A stretch of DNA of 64,000 nt from Entoloma clypeatum. Lineage: Eukaryota; Basidiomycota; Agaricomycetes; Agaricales; Entolomataceae. Below, in pieces: positions 34,335-44,376 of the stretch (the stretch's first letter is position 1; each line of letters begins with the position of its first letter). The position numbers and the translations under genes were made by a program. Under the pieces are notes generated by a model, which saw only the letters and a program-made list of their open reading frames with translations, made no database searches and had not been told where the DNA came from. The DNA lies in the NCBI GenBank assembly GCA_963565915.1, contig OY751494.1, forward strand, positions 1,240,001 through 1,304,000, written 5' to 3'.

Positions 34335-36180
34335 TGTCAGGTCCCCCGTCGTCCCCGCATGTGCTGTGTCGTTCCCCTGCCGTCCTCGTGTCTCGTATGC
34401 GGTGCTTCAGCATGTCCCGCCCCTTTCCTGTGTCCTGCCAAAGAGAAGTCCCCCGCCCCATGTGTCCCTCGGCAATGCATTGTTACCCATCCCTTGACCA
34501 GGCATTGCCACGTCCCCTTGGGGCCAATTCACATGTTTCGCAGTTCCTGTGTCCCCCCCGCTGTTCCTCACACATGTCCTGCCGTTTTCACGTGTTCTGG
34601 ACCATTCCCTGCCGTCCTCGTGTCTCGTATACTGTGCTTCATGTCCCGCTGTGCTCACGTGTCTCGTCAGTGGCCTGTTTCTAATGTGAAGGCGGGGTGC
34701 TTACCTAGGTAGGTGGGTCTGTGGCCCTTGTTTGAAGGGAGGGAGGAGACATCAACCGAGGAAGGAGTGGAGGCAGGTGGAGGGAGATGATGGGGGAAGG
34801 CAAGAAGTCGTGGAGTGGAGCTTGGTTATTGACAAACAATCGGCATGTTTTCCGGACCAGGCACCATGATGAAATATCGGAGCTTGCCGAACCTGGCAAC
34901 GGCTGAAAGTCCAAGAATATTCTAAGTCCCCATTATTGCCCCCATCACGTCTTCTTACCTCCCCCCATCACCTCCCTCCACTTGCCTCAACTCCCTCCTG
35001 TGTCGATGCCTCCTCCCTCTGAGGGCCATGAACCCACCTATTCAGGTAAGCATCCCACCCACGTCAGAAACAGGCCACTGACGAGACACATGAGAACAGC
35101 GGGACATGAAGCATGGCATATGAGACGTGAGGATGGCGGGGGAATGACACGGCGCATGCGAGGACAGTGGGAAACAGTACAGAACACGTGAAAACGGCAG
35201 GACACGCATGAGGAACGGCGGGACATGTGAATAGGCCCCGAGGTGTGGCCACGCCTGCTGAGGGATGTGTTATATACCATTCTGGCTCCAACAACCTCCG
35301 ATCATCTCCGATCTATTCCGATCTATTCCGATCAATTCCGCTCCAATGATCTCCAATCAATTCCGATATTCCGGACATCTGTTACCTCCGCATCTCTGCA
35401 CATTGCCATCGTGCATTTCATATTCATAACTCCATGCCTTTATGCATTTCATATTCATATTCCTGTTTACTTATGCATCGCCTTTTCTGCATGGTCCATT
35501 GACCGACATCTCCGAGGTTCATTACAGTCGCTGGCAACTTACGCCACAACTCCGGACCTACTCCAACCATCTCTGTAAAGTAATCTCATTTAGGTATTTA
35601 AGCTCGTACCATACCTGTAGTTCCTCAGTTCGAATATCAACAAAGTTCACTCCTCTACTCCCCGTTCATGCCAGAGATCCTCGCTGTGGTACAATACGCC
35701 GACGACATCCTCATCTACTGCTCTTCCTCCATCGTTACCCTTCGACGAGCTCAGTACTGTGTCCGAGTCACAACTCCGACGTCGTCCGACCATTTCCACG
35801 TCAATGTGTCCCTCACCGAGATCTTTCCGAGGACCTCCGCACCTCCGACCTCTTCTCCGACCTCCTGAAATTGGGACACCTTATCCAACAAACGGCGGCG
35901 CAACACATACATTGAAGCCACGTCCCTCCCCTTTGTCGTTCCTCCGCATTTCCGGAGTTCCGCTCTGGTCTCAGTCCTACGTCTGACCTCCGACAGACTC
36001 CGACGAAGCTCCGACTTTTCACCTACTTAACAGGATGGGTAACAACGCATTGCTGAGGGACACGTGGGGTGGGGGACTTCTCTTTGGCAGGACACAGGAA
36101 AGGGGTGGGATGTGCTGAAGCACAGCATACGAGACACAAGGACGGCAGGGGAATGACACAGCGCACGTGAGGACGGCGGG
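34335..36180. repeat. Long inverted repeat (arms about 470 bp, loop 143 bp)
   Basis: The left arm (about 34335-34807) read in reverse complement matches 34951-35267 and, after a 765-bp solo LTR, 36033 to about 36180. Matching landmarks: GGAGGGAG/CTCCCTCC next to the loop, GCTTACCT/AGGTAAGC, GGATGGGTAACAA and GACTTCTCTTTGGCAGGAC. By eye the arms are roughly 85-90% identical. The arms contain degenerate ACACGTGAGGACGGCGGG-type units. Single-stranded RNA or DNA from it could fold into a long hairpin. The many overlapping ORFs in it are low complexity and not credible genes. Confidence 0.8.
35268..36032 (+). mobile_element. Solo LTR (765 bp), TSD GGATG, related to G3 LTR
   Basis: Starts TGTTATATACC and ends CTTAACA, flanked by GGATG at 35263-35267 and 36033-36037. 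Removing it and one TSD copy restores the GGATGGGTAAC match to the other arm of the inverted repeat, which proves the insertion boundaries. A TATA-like GTATTTAAG is at about 35593. It contains many TCCGA/CTCCG words and a GCGCAACACATACATTGAAGCCA stretch resembling the U5 of G3's LTR (about 41770). Orientation inferred from that match. Confidence 0.85.
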
Positions 36181-36956
36181 GCACACGAGAACAGCGGGGA
36201 ATGGTACAGAACATGCCAAAATGGCAGGACACGCGCAAGGAACGGTGGAGGGAATGCGGGAACAGTGGGAGGTGCGCGAGAAACAGCACCTGAGACACCA
36301 GAACAGCGGGGGTGGGACACTGCAAGGAACGAACAACACGAGATACGCGAGAACGGCAGGGGAATGGTACAGCACATGCAAGACCAACAGGCCACGCACG
36401 AGGAACAGCACCCGAGATGCCAGAACGGCAGCAGGCACGCGTGGGAGGGGCGGAACAGGGGCGGCAACGGTGAGCAAAGGGCCGGACATATGTGAATACG
36501 GCCAGGGGCCAGGTGATGAACGACCAGGTAGCATATATACAGGAAGCTAGGGGTAACTGTTCACACATTTTTGTATGAGGGCCGTGTGTCAGTACATGTC
36601 AGTTCCAATGCATTTTCTGTTTTCGGAGCACAATGTTCTTTTTTCCCGTGCTCTCGTGGCATCATCAGTTATCGTGCTTGGTTTTTTTGTCTGCAAGATT
36701 AATACACTTGGTGAGTATGGCTTACTAGGTTACTATGATGATTTGGCAGTTCCATGGTATGAAGTATTACAAGGCTATGGCTTACTAGGCTACTACAATA
36801 CTAAGGCAGTTCTATGTTACAAGGCTACATCTTGCTACATCTTGCTACAGCCCTAAGTTACACTGCTACAACATGCTATGGCACTACACCACACTACAGG
36901 TTTGGTAGTGTTTGCTACAGTTTGCTATGAGCCCAAATCAGGGTTTGCTGATGCAT
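36181..36956. other. GC-rich minisatellite tail and CTACA-rich DNA, no gene
   Basis: To about 36480 the sequence continues the GAGGAACAGCGGG-type units of the inverted-repeat arm but no longer pairs with the left arm. 36720-36930 is rich in CTACA/GCTAC words. No gene recognised. Confidence 0.5.
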
Positions 36957-38251
36957 CCCAGTCAAAATTGGACCTGGTGGAATCCGGCCCTTGTGGGATT
37001 GAGGGGGTCCCTGACAGGGAAAGTTGGGAATCGAGACACCATCGGGAAATTTCCTGATGGTCCTGGAATTCCCAGCCTTGCAACGAAAAGGTGTGTTGCA
37101 CCTGTTCAAACTTCGCACCGTGCACACTCAAGATTTTCCAAGTCAATTCAAACTCCGATTCAACTCGCTGAAGCGAGTCATTTGAACTTTAAAATTTTAA
37201 GTATGTAACCACTGCCAACCACTTCCCACAACGCCTCCCCTCGCCCCATCATCGATCATCGCCCGGTTCGTGGGCTCAACAGCCACCCCTTGTGCCCAAC
37301 TGCCACGTTTCTTGCCCAACGGCCTACCTCTGTGCCCAACGGCCATCCCTGTTGCCCAATGGCCGCGTCTCCTGCCCAGCCACCTTCCTTTGCGCCAAAC
37401 GGCCGCGTCTCCTGCCCAACGGCCATTCCCCATGCCCAACGACCGTCTCTCGTTCCCAACGACCGTCCCTCATACCCAACGGCCGCGTCTCTTGCCCAAC
37501 GGCCTACCTTCGCGCCCAACGGCCATGTCTCCTGCCCAACGGTGATTTCTCATGCCAAATGGCCATTCCCCATGCCAAATGGCCATTCCCCATGCCCAAT
37601 GACCATCCCTTGTGCCCAACGGCCGCGTCTCCTGCCCTACGGCTTCCCCTTGCGTCCAACCACCTTCCTTCATGCCCAATGGCGGCTCCTCGTGCCCAAC
37701 GGCTGCCCCTCATGTCCAACAACCACCCCTCACATCCAACAACTGTGCCTTGGGCACAACAGCCGCTCCTCCTGCACAACGGCCTCCCCTCCTGCGAAAC
37801 GGCTGCCCCCCCTGTACAACGACTGCCCCCCGTGTCCAACGACCATGCCTCAGGCACAACGGCCGCTCCTCCTGCACAACGGCCCCCCCTCCTGCGAAAC
37901 GGCCACCCCCCGTGTCCAGTGACCGTCCTCGCATCCAATGCCCTCTTGCTCAAATTAGTTTATATATAGTATAATTTGTAGTCATTTTGTATTATATTAA
38001 AAACCATCATCTACAACTAAAAGTGAACCAACCGAAAATTCCCCGAAAACAACCCTGAAAACCCAGTCAGGAAAATCCCACATCAGCACCTGTTTTTGAC
38101 CCACTTAACCCCAACCATTCACAGATTTTAGGCAAGATATCTGTTTTTTTCGGAACAGCAGGTTCTCGGTGGGTCCATCTGGGAAAAATCACGTAGGGGC
38201 CGGATTTCACCTGATTTCCCCATCTGGAACCGTGATCCGATTTTGACTGGG
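36957..38251. mobile_element. Inverted-repeat DNA element (copy B), 1.3 kb, TSD GATGCAT
   Basis: Starts CCCAGTCAAAATTGG and ends CCGATTTTGACTGGG. GATGCAT flanks it exactly at 36950-36956 and 38252-38258, a 7-bp direct repeat as in copy A (528-847). Its right 160 bp match copy A. The middle is filled by minisatellite array 2, so it is non-autonomous. Confidence 0.68.
37265..37950. repeat. 20-bp GC-rich minisatellite, array 2
   Basis: About 34 degenerate units of 20 bp, of the type TGCCCAACGGCCGCGTCTCC. Because 20 is not a multiple of three, all three frames read through 60-bp supercycles and long overlapping ORFs appear on both strands; these are artefacts. Same unit and orientation as 13640-14040. 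Confidence 0.85.
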
Positions 38252-39604
38252 GATGCATGTCTTGCGAGAGGAATCAAGCAGCTCTGAATTTAGCTTGAGG
38301 AAATGACAAGAAATATGAAATAATTCTGTGCATGCCGAGCTGGTTTGAAGCTCATGACATTCCTTTGCCCCAGCTGTCTGGCCATTTCTCGTCAAACATC
38401 CACCGTAAATGTTGCCACCACATCAAAGCTGTGACAGGTGGGAAAAGGTGCTCGTCAGCCTTTCATCCACACGTTTCTCCCACCTGAGCGCCATTTGGCG
38501 GTGTACCTGTACACTGTCAGATTGGACGACGGTCTGGGCTTCTACCTCTGCCCACACCAGGTTCACGAGGTTCGGAACCTCAGGTTCAGGTTCAGCTGGC
38601 CAGCAAACCTGGACCTCCCAGCGAGGTTCGGTTCAATGGTCCTGCTGAACCTTGACCGAGGTCCGGTTCGGGTTCGGACCGGGTTCGTGGGGTTCAGAAC
38701 CGGACGGTGGCCAGTCTAGCGCTGTGACAATGACCACTATGCACGGAAGCGTGGTCCAGACAATATCATCAAGCAACTTGCGGACAAGTCTGCAGGTTAT
38801 TTTCCTCATGCCTCGATTGTCGTCAACTTTGTTGATCAAGGGCATGGATAGCAATGAGTGGCTATCCGATCTTGCTCGTTCTAATAAGTTCAAAAGTCAA
38901 CACCATATGCACCGCAGGATAAGTATATAGATGGAATGGGGGTAGGTACTTCTTTCTTCTCTCGTTTGCTCGTTGACGACCTAAACACAGCTTCAACTGA
39001 CGTATGAAACTCCTACCATCTCTGCGCATCCCAAAACTCCTCGAACGGCTCCACACACATCTCACGTGCACCCAACGGACACCGACAATGCTGCAAAAGT
39101 TCTGAGCGTATGTGACCGAAACGGGCAGCTACTGTATGCACACCAGGATAATCTGGTAGAGCGGAGCAATCTAACAGACACCAAAAAGTCAGTTCCCAAC
39201 CAGTAACAAAAGGAAAACCACATATACTCCAACCTCGCACCATACCCCATCTCTGTAACAACGCGTCCGGCTGAGAAGGACGTCCAGAAAGTTTCACTCA
39301 GGGAATTAACAACGTTCCCGCAGCGCAGTTGTGGTCACAGCCTCGACCGACGTCGACGCGTCGTGGCCGCTGTTCCAGCCCCTGCGGAAGCACAGGAGCA
39401 CCTTTGTGGGTAAAGCACTGGTGGAATCTGATGTTCGAACTAGGGAAGAACAAGAACCGGCTCAGAGGACGCTTCTGCCCTCGCCGAAGAGTCGGAGGAC
39501 TTCCCAGGGACCGCCTGCACTGGCCGCGATGGCGTGAACGTCAACCACGATGAAGGCCAGGCTCGGTCACTGGAGCTGGTATAGCCTTTTTGAGGTCTGA
39601 AATC

Positions 39605-39775
39605 TGGTTGTGTAACGCGCTTGTTTGTGGGTAGCTCGGTGAGTTTCAATTCACGCAATTCGGTTAGATATGGTGCCACGGTGAGCGGACGATGTGTGAA
39701 TCTTCAATCGACGTGTCGCTGCTCGGGCTTCCCTGCAGGTGGTCTCCGGCTCTCTGTCACCGAGGTTTAGACTGA
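39605..39775. repeat. Diverged direct repeat, copy 1
   Basis: Pairs with 40137-40308. Shared words in the same order: TAGCTCGGTGAG, GGTGCCACGGTG, GGACGATGTG, CGCTCGGGCTTCCCTGCAGG, TCACCGAGGTTTAGA. No ORF; nature unknown. Confidence 0.7.
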
Positions 39776-40136
39776 GGGAGTCTCCAACAGCACTGAAGGG
39801 AACATACCGAGCTCACAGAATTCACTGGGTGTTTTGAATTTGCGTTGAACGGCGACTCACACAGAGCAGGCGACAGCGCACCTCGGTTATACGTCCGATT
39901 CCTGCCAAGGGAATCCAACTTCTATTTTCTCTGCTCGACTCCGCTGTACGTTATTTTGTCCTAACGATATGGATTTAGCTGTAACGTGTAACCGGTAACC
40001 ACGACTCCAAGGCCAGGCCTCACACGGCGTGGTTCAAGGGAGTTGCCAGTACAGGCCATGCGCCCACATACAAAGCATTGGCCGCATATCGAGGTCGACG
40101 AATTTCAAAATAAAATGGATTATTGGTCTAAGAATC

Positions 40137-40308
40137 GGAATGTGTAGCGCGCTGGCCTGTTAGTAGCTCGGTGAGGTCCAATTTCGCACCTCAGATAGCT
40201 GTCCGAGTGGTGCCACGGTGGACGGACGATGTGCGAATCTTGATATAAGTATGTCGTCGCTCGGGCTTCCCTGCAGGCGGTCTCTGTGTCACCGAGGTTT
40301 AGATGGAG
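40137..40308. repeat. Diverged direct repeat, copy 2
   Basis: Second copy of the unit at 39605-39775, about 530 bp downstream, same orientation, about three quarters identical by eye. Confidence 0.7.
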
Positions 40309-40642
40309 ATCTAGAACCTGAGTCTCATATCATGGTACGACGTCCATAGAATCGAGGTCCACCAGCGGTAAGTATTGTCCTGTGGTAAGAATCATTCTGG
40401 CGGCGAAAGATAAGTATGCGGAGCGCGCCGAAAAACAGGATGAGTGGATATCCTCCACACGGGTGCGCTGCCAGTTGAGGATTCACAGATATTTCTGCCC
40501 GGCAGTACTGTATTCCTGACCTTCTTCCGCAGCCGACTTGGCTCAAGGCTTCCAATTCTCACTGCTTCTTTATTCCCTGCCGAAATTTTCTCCATTGATA
40601 TTCTGTGACAGGCTGCAAGTCGTCGGTAATTGGCGTTGGGGA

Positions 40643-40649
40643 TATAAAA
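40643..40649 (+). promoter_or_regulatory. TATA box of the small secreted protein gene
   Basis: TATAAAA about 100 bp upstream of the ATG at 40747, in a promoter-like setting with no competing ORF. Confidence 0.65.
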
Positions 40650-40746
40650 GGACGCTGAGGGCATTGGCCACCTTCAGCACAGCAAGTGTCCGACTCAGTC
40701 ATCGAGCATTGCACTCACTCGAATCAGTCCACCTATTGTCGTTATT

Positions 40747-41108
40747 ATGCACTTTTCCCCCGGTCTCGTCTTTTCTATCTTTCTATGCGTCACCGCCGCC
40801 GCCCGAGCAGCCTCTCACTTTGATCCCGGGCCGGATCACTGCCAGCCGGGTCAGGTCCACCGAATGAACACGTGCAAACGGATGGGTGCCCGGTGTTGTG
40901 ATGCATTGCATTGTGATTATTTCACATTTGATACTGGAGTGAGTCATCCCTGCATGTGCTAATGTTATGTTGAGCTGAATTGTAGAATTATAGTTATGTA
41001 AACAAGGGAGGAGGGCCCCCCCACTATGATCACTGCCTGCTGGGTGAGGTTGGCTGTTGTGGCTCACATCAGCAAACTCGGATTTTTCCCACATGTCATA
41101 GTTATTGA
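40747..41108 (+). CDS. Small secreted cysteine-rich protein, 104 aa, one intron
   Basis: Exon 1 is 40747-40938, intron 40939-40985 (47 nt, GTGAGT...GTAG), exon 2 40986-41108. Residues 1-21 form a clear signal peptide (MHFSPGLVFSIFLCVTAAARA), so the product should enter the secretory pathway. The mature part has nine cysteines, at residues 32, 43, 50, 51, 56, 81, 88, 89 and 101, including two Cys-Cys pairs (ARCCDALHC and GEVGCCG), and ends TCHSY. Without splicing the frame would stop after three more cysteine-poor codons (SHPCMC), losing the second CC block, which supports the intron. Size, signal and cysteine content fit the effector-like small secreted proteins of mushrooms. The spacing does not match hydrophobins. 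No known family recognised. It is the only compact host-type gene here without lesions. Confidence 0.7.
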
Positions 41109-41216
41109 ACGTATTGAGGTGTGCCATGTGGGACGATGTACAAAGTAGTTAGTATGAGTGGATAGAGGATCAGGAATTGAGTAGCTTGTTAAGCTAGAGG
41201 AGAGTTTAGAGACAAC

Positions 41217-41453
41217 TGATGTGGTAGGAACTGGAAGAGTCCTTATTCTGCAACTACGTTACAGGTCTACTATTTATACTAATATATGTGCACAGACCAT
41301 GTTGTGGTCTGTTTGTGTGTTCTACAATAAATTCACATATATAGTAACTCATGGAATGTTCCAGAGAATGACATCATGGATGATGTCAGAGATACGTCAT
41401 AATGACGTAGTGATCACATGTTTGATCACATGCTGGATCCAGTAGTTCCAACA
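41217..41453 (-). repeat. Copia C2 3' LTR (237 bp)
   Basis: On the minus strand it starts TGTTGGAACTACTGG, immediately after the purine tract AAGTGAAGGGGAG, and ends CACATCA. A TATA-like GTATAAATAG lies at about 41272-41281. The right neighbour is the 3' end of a Copia pol gene on the same strand. Confidence 0.75.
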
Positions 41454-41478
41454 CTCCCCTTCACTTAGAAGCCGGTAA

Positions 41479-41676
41479 TCACTTTGTAAGTGGAGTGTAG
41501 GGCGAGGTAAACTCTAACCCTAATTGCGAGCGGAATTTCTTGAAGGTTACTCTTGGTAAGTTCTTCGTGAACATATCCGCAGGGTTATCAGTCCTGGGAG
41601 TGAAGAAGAGCTCAACTACTTCTTCTTCAACATACTCACATATAGCGTGGTATTATATGTCAATTGTCACATAGCG
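41479..41676 (-). pseudogene. Copia C2 pol, C-terminal RNase H remnant
   Basis: Minus-strand translation gives VTIDI*YHAICEYVEEE and then TPRTDNPADMFTKNLPR, the end typical of Ty1/copia RNase H domains, finishing with a stop at 41479-41481. One TAA stands where Gln is expected. The upstream part is cut off by element G3, inserted at about 41677. Confidence 0.85.
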
Positions 41677-42163
41677 TGTTTCTCAACGTCGGAAAACGTT
41701 GGATGAGTTGGAGCGGAGTAGCGGAGGAGTGGAATGCGGTAAGTGCGATGTTGGCAGAAAGGACCTGGCTTCAACTTGTGTGTTGCGCCCCACTCTTTGA
41801 CGTGGTCCTTGATTTCGGATTGGCGGATGTCGGATGAGCGGATGAGCGGATGAGCGGAGGTGACAGAGAGAATGCTCAAAGGCAAGTAGAGACAGATGTG
41901 AATGAGGTGTATTTATAGTAGACTAGAATGATCAGCATTACTATAAGTGATGTGCAGATATCAGAGTTGACCATCGGAACATTCGGAGTACAGAGAGTAG
42001 CAAATGAAAAGTGAACAACATATGTCTACTTGTAAGTATGGTTGAGATGTTACGTAGTAGAAGTATAATCAAATATAAATAGAATGTTGTTGGAGCGGAT
42101 GTCAGAGCGGATGAATCGTCGGAGTGGTCGGATAAGTCGGATGTGAATCATATGGTTATGACA
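41677..42163 (-). repeat. G3 3' LTR (about 487 bp)
   Basis: On the minus strand it starts TGTCATAACC after the purine tract. It has a TATA-like CTATAAATAC at about 41908-41917 and many ATCCGCT/TCCGA words. It resembles the solo LTR 35268-36032 in its U5 part (GCGCAACACA..TTGAAGCCA). The end coordinate at 41677 is uncertain by some tens of bases. Confidence 0.65.
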
Positions 42164-42219
42164 GTATTTCCCTCTTAGGGCCGAACCCTGAGGCCCAGAT
42201 GAGGTAATCCACGTGACCG

Positions 42220-42504
42220 TTGGTTGAAAAGGCGGAGTTGAAGGAACTGCAGGAAATCAAGGAGCTTCTGACAGTTATCGTGTGGAGGGAGGCTTTGGAG
42301 GCTTTGGAGGAGGGATCCGATGAGGACGAGGATGTGGAGGAGTATGATAGGGTATTGGAGGAGTTGGCAAAGGAGGTAGAAGAAGAAGAAGAAAAGGAAG
42401 AAGAAACAAAGAAGTGGAAGCAGATGGAGGAAGCGGAAGAGGAATCCAGATTGGAGTGGAATGAGGAGACGGAGGGGGTATCTAACAAGAAACAGCGAAA
42501 GTAG
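42220..42504 (+). other. Acidic coiled-coil ORF antisense to G3 3' region (94 aa)
   Basis: Plus-strand ORF starting MVEKAELKELQEIKELL, very Glu-rich in the middle and ending with a basic KKQRK. It lies between the G3 chromodomain stop (42550) and its LTR, antisense to the element. The sense strand also has an ORF there (42156-42488), Ser-rich, finishing GFGPKREILS. Either could be a shadow of the other; neither has a known family. Confidence 0.3.
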
Positions 42505-42549
42505 TTTTTTTGTTAGTATAAAATATTAATAGATTTTCTTTTCTTCTTG

Positions 42550-44376
42550 TTACAAGTGCGATAAGCGGCCTGGCTTAGTTGGTTGAGTGGAGTGGAAGTC
42601 CGCTACCATATCCGCTGCGTGTTCGAGCTCGGATGCGGGTAACCAAGAAAACTCTTCACTGGTGTCTTCATAACCTAACCAGCAGACGAGGTAAAGGAGT
42701 TTGCATTGTCATCTTTTATCGATCTTTGAGTCGACGATTTCTGCAATTTTGTATTCGGTTTCTCCTTCGATCTCGAGCGGAGGCAGAGGAGATTGTATCC
42801 GATTTGGAATCTCATTAGGAGTTGCTGGTTCAAGCATGGATATGTGGAAGACGGGGTGTATAGCACGCATAGTGTCAGGTAGACATAGTGTAAAGGAGTG
42901 TGTGCCGGGTTGGGCTATGATTTCAAATGGGCCAGCATATTTGTCGGATAACTTTTGGGTGGGTCATGTGGTGCAGAAGAACTTGGCTTTAACAAAGACT
43001 TCTTGTCTGACGTGGAGTGGAGGAGGTGGAGAACATCAGACGTCCGCAGGGCCTTGATAATGTTGTTGTGCCTCTGCGACAGCAGTCTTTAGTTCTTGAT
43101 GTAATTCATCTAAGTCAACGATGTATTGTATATTGTCGAGCTTTATTGGATGCTAGATCACATTCCGGATGGAGTGTAATGTCAGGATGATAACCTTTGT
43201 TGGCAAAGAATGGTGATACACCTGTAGTAGCACTCAGAGTGTTGTTGTAAGCGAACTCCGCAAGCGGAAGCAAAGTGGACCAGTTGTCTTGCTGGTAGTT
43301 GCAGAAAATGTGGAGGTATTGTTTGAGTGTCTGGTTGGTGCATTCGGTTTGACCATCGCCTTCAGGGTGATATCCAGAAGTGAAGTGAAGTCTCATGTCG
43401 AGGGCTTTTGCAAGAGAGCGGAAAAAATGGGAGGCGAATTCAGGTCCGCGATCAGATGTGACATTTTGCAGAACTCCATGCTTGGAAAAGATGTGAAGCA
43501 CGAAAAGATTTGCTAGGTCTTTGGATGTGCAATTAATGGTGGTAGGGATGAAGATGCCTTGTTTAGTGAGGCGGTCTACAATGACCAGAATCGCATCGGA
43601 GCCAGCGGATGTCGGAAGGGGTTCAATGAAATCCATGGAAATAGAATGCCAGGGACGTTCAGGAATAGGGAGTTGTTTAAGCAGACCATAGGGTTTATGA
43701 CGTTGGGGTTTGGCGCGCATACAAGTGGTACATGACTTGCAATACTTTTTGACGAAGTCGCACATTCCAGGCCAAGTGTATTCTCGTTGGATAAGACTAA
43801 TAGTCTTATTTTGACCAGGGTGTCCAGCGAGGATATGGTCGTGCTTATTGCGGAGGATGCGGAGATGGAGGTCGGATGAGTCGGGAACATAGATACGTCC
43901 ATTGTGGAGTAGATAACCTGCTTCATTCATGATCCAGCATGGATTAGGATTGTCGAGGAAAGAGGTGTAAATGGGATCGGTCGGAAGAGCGGAGAGGATG
44001 TCGGAGCGGAGCTGATCCATATCCATGATGATTGTGGCACGGAGGACGGGCATATATAACTCTGTTGCGCGAAGTGAAGTGGTGAGCTGTTCTTGTGTGA
44101 AGATGGGTTTGAAGTTGCTTGGAGTGACGGATGAATAGTAGCTATTTCCCTCTTTAGGGTAGACGTCCCATTGTCTACTTAAAAGATCGGGCTTCGTACC
44201 TAAATGGCCAGGGCAAAAGCAGATGACGAGATTGAACTGGCAGAGGTATTCGGACCAACAAGCTTGTCGACGTGATAAAATCTTGGTAGTAGAAAAGTAC
44301 TCAAGATTTTTATGGTCCATTACGACATTGATTGGAGCAGCGGAGCCTTCAAGGTAGTGATGCCAAACCTTGAATG
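42550..44376 (-). pseudogene. pol: G3 pol: RNase H-integrase-chromodomain fragment
   Basis: 43115-44376 is open: RNase H end (MDHKNLEYFSTTKILSRRQA), HHCC finger (HDHILAGHPGQNK...CTTCMRAK), integrase core (SMDFIEPLP; DRGPEFASHF; GDGQTECTNQTLKQY). A frameshift at about 43115 leads to FVKAKFF, SDKYAGPFEI, HPVFHISMLEPA and a chromodomain (LYLVCWLGYEDTSEEFSWLP), with stops inside (near 42965 and 42715). Everything before RNase H is lost at the G1-3 boundary. Confidence 0.85.

Larger units (their letters stand above)
38259..40560. other. No intact gene; GGTTC-rich block and decayed repeats
   Basis: 38560-38705 is dense in GGTTC/CAGGTTC words. A short plus-strand stretch at 38755-38850 reads SAGYFPHASIVVNFVD, reminiscent of NACHT-type NTPase proteins of fungi, but is too short to name. 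A diverged direct repeat is annotated separately. Confidence 0.4.
41677..44376 (-). mobile_element. Truncated Ty3/gypsy chromovirus G3
   Basis: From right to left: RNase H C-terminus, integrase, chromodomain, an ORF-bearing 3' region, a purine tract AAGAGGGAAATAC, and a 3' LTR (about 41677-42163). It entered Copia C2 on the left, and its 5' part is missing where G1-3 begins at 44377. The left LTR boundary (TGTTTCTC at 41677) is inferred. Confidence 0.8.

Noticed and set aside
34225..34712. Cys/Pro-rich ORFs, and their counterparts at 36019-36568
   Set aside because: Low-complexity arms of the long inverted repeat, open in several frames, with no start or intron context.
35668..35868. Reverse-transcriptase-like QYADDILIY motif
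   Set aside because: It lies wholly inside the solo LTR 35268-36032, where no pol is expected, and nothing else around it resembles RT. Most likely chance in a CTCCGA-rich sequence.
13640..37950. CRISPR-like arrays
   Set aside because: Units are contiguous with no unique spacers, and the genome is clearly fungal.
37197..37974. Many long overlapping ORFs on both strands
   Set aside because: They are the product of a 20-bp stop-free tandem repeat; all frames are open and all translations are the same shuffled motif.
42568..42640. tRNA-like A and B boxes on the plus strand
   Set aside because: The minus strand encodes the G3 chromodomain end (LPASELEHAADMV), and the acceptor ends do not pair; judged a coincidence.
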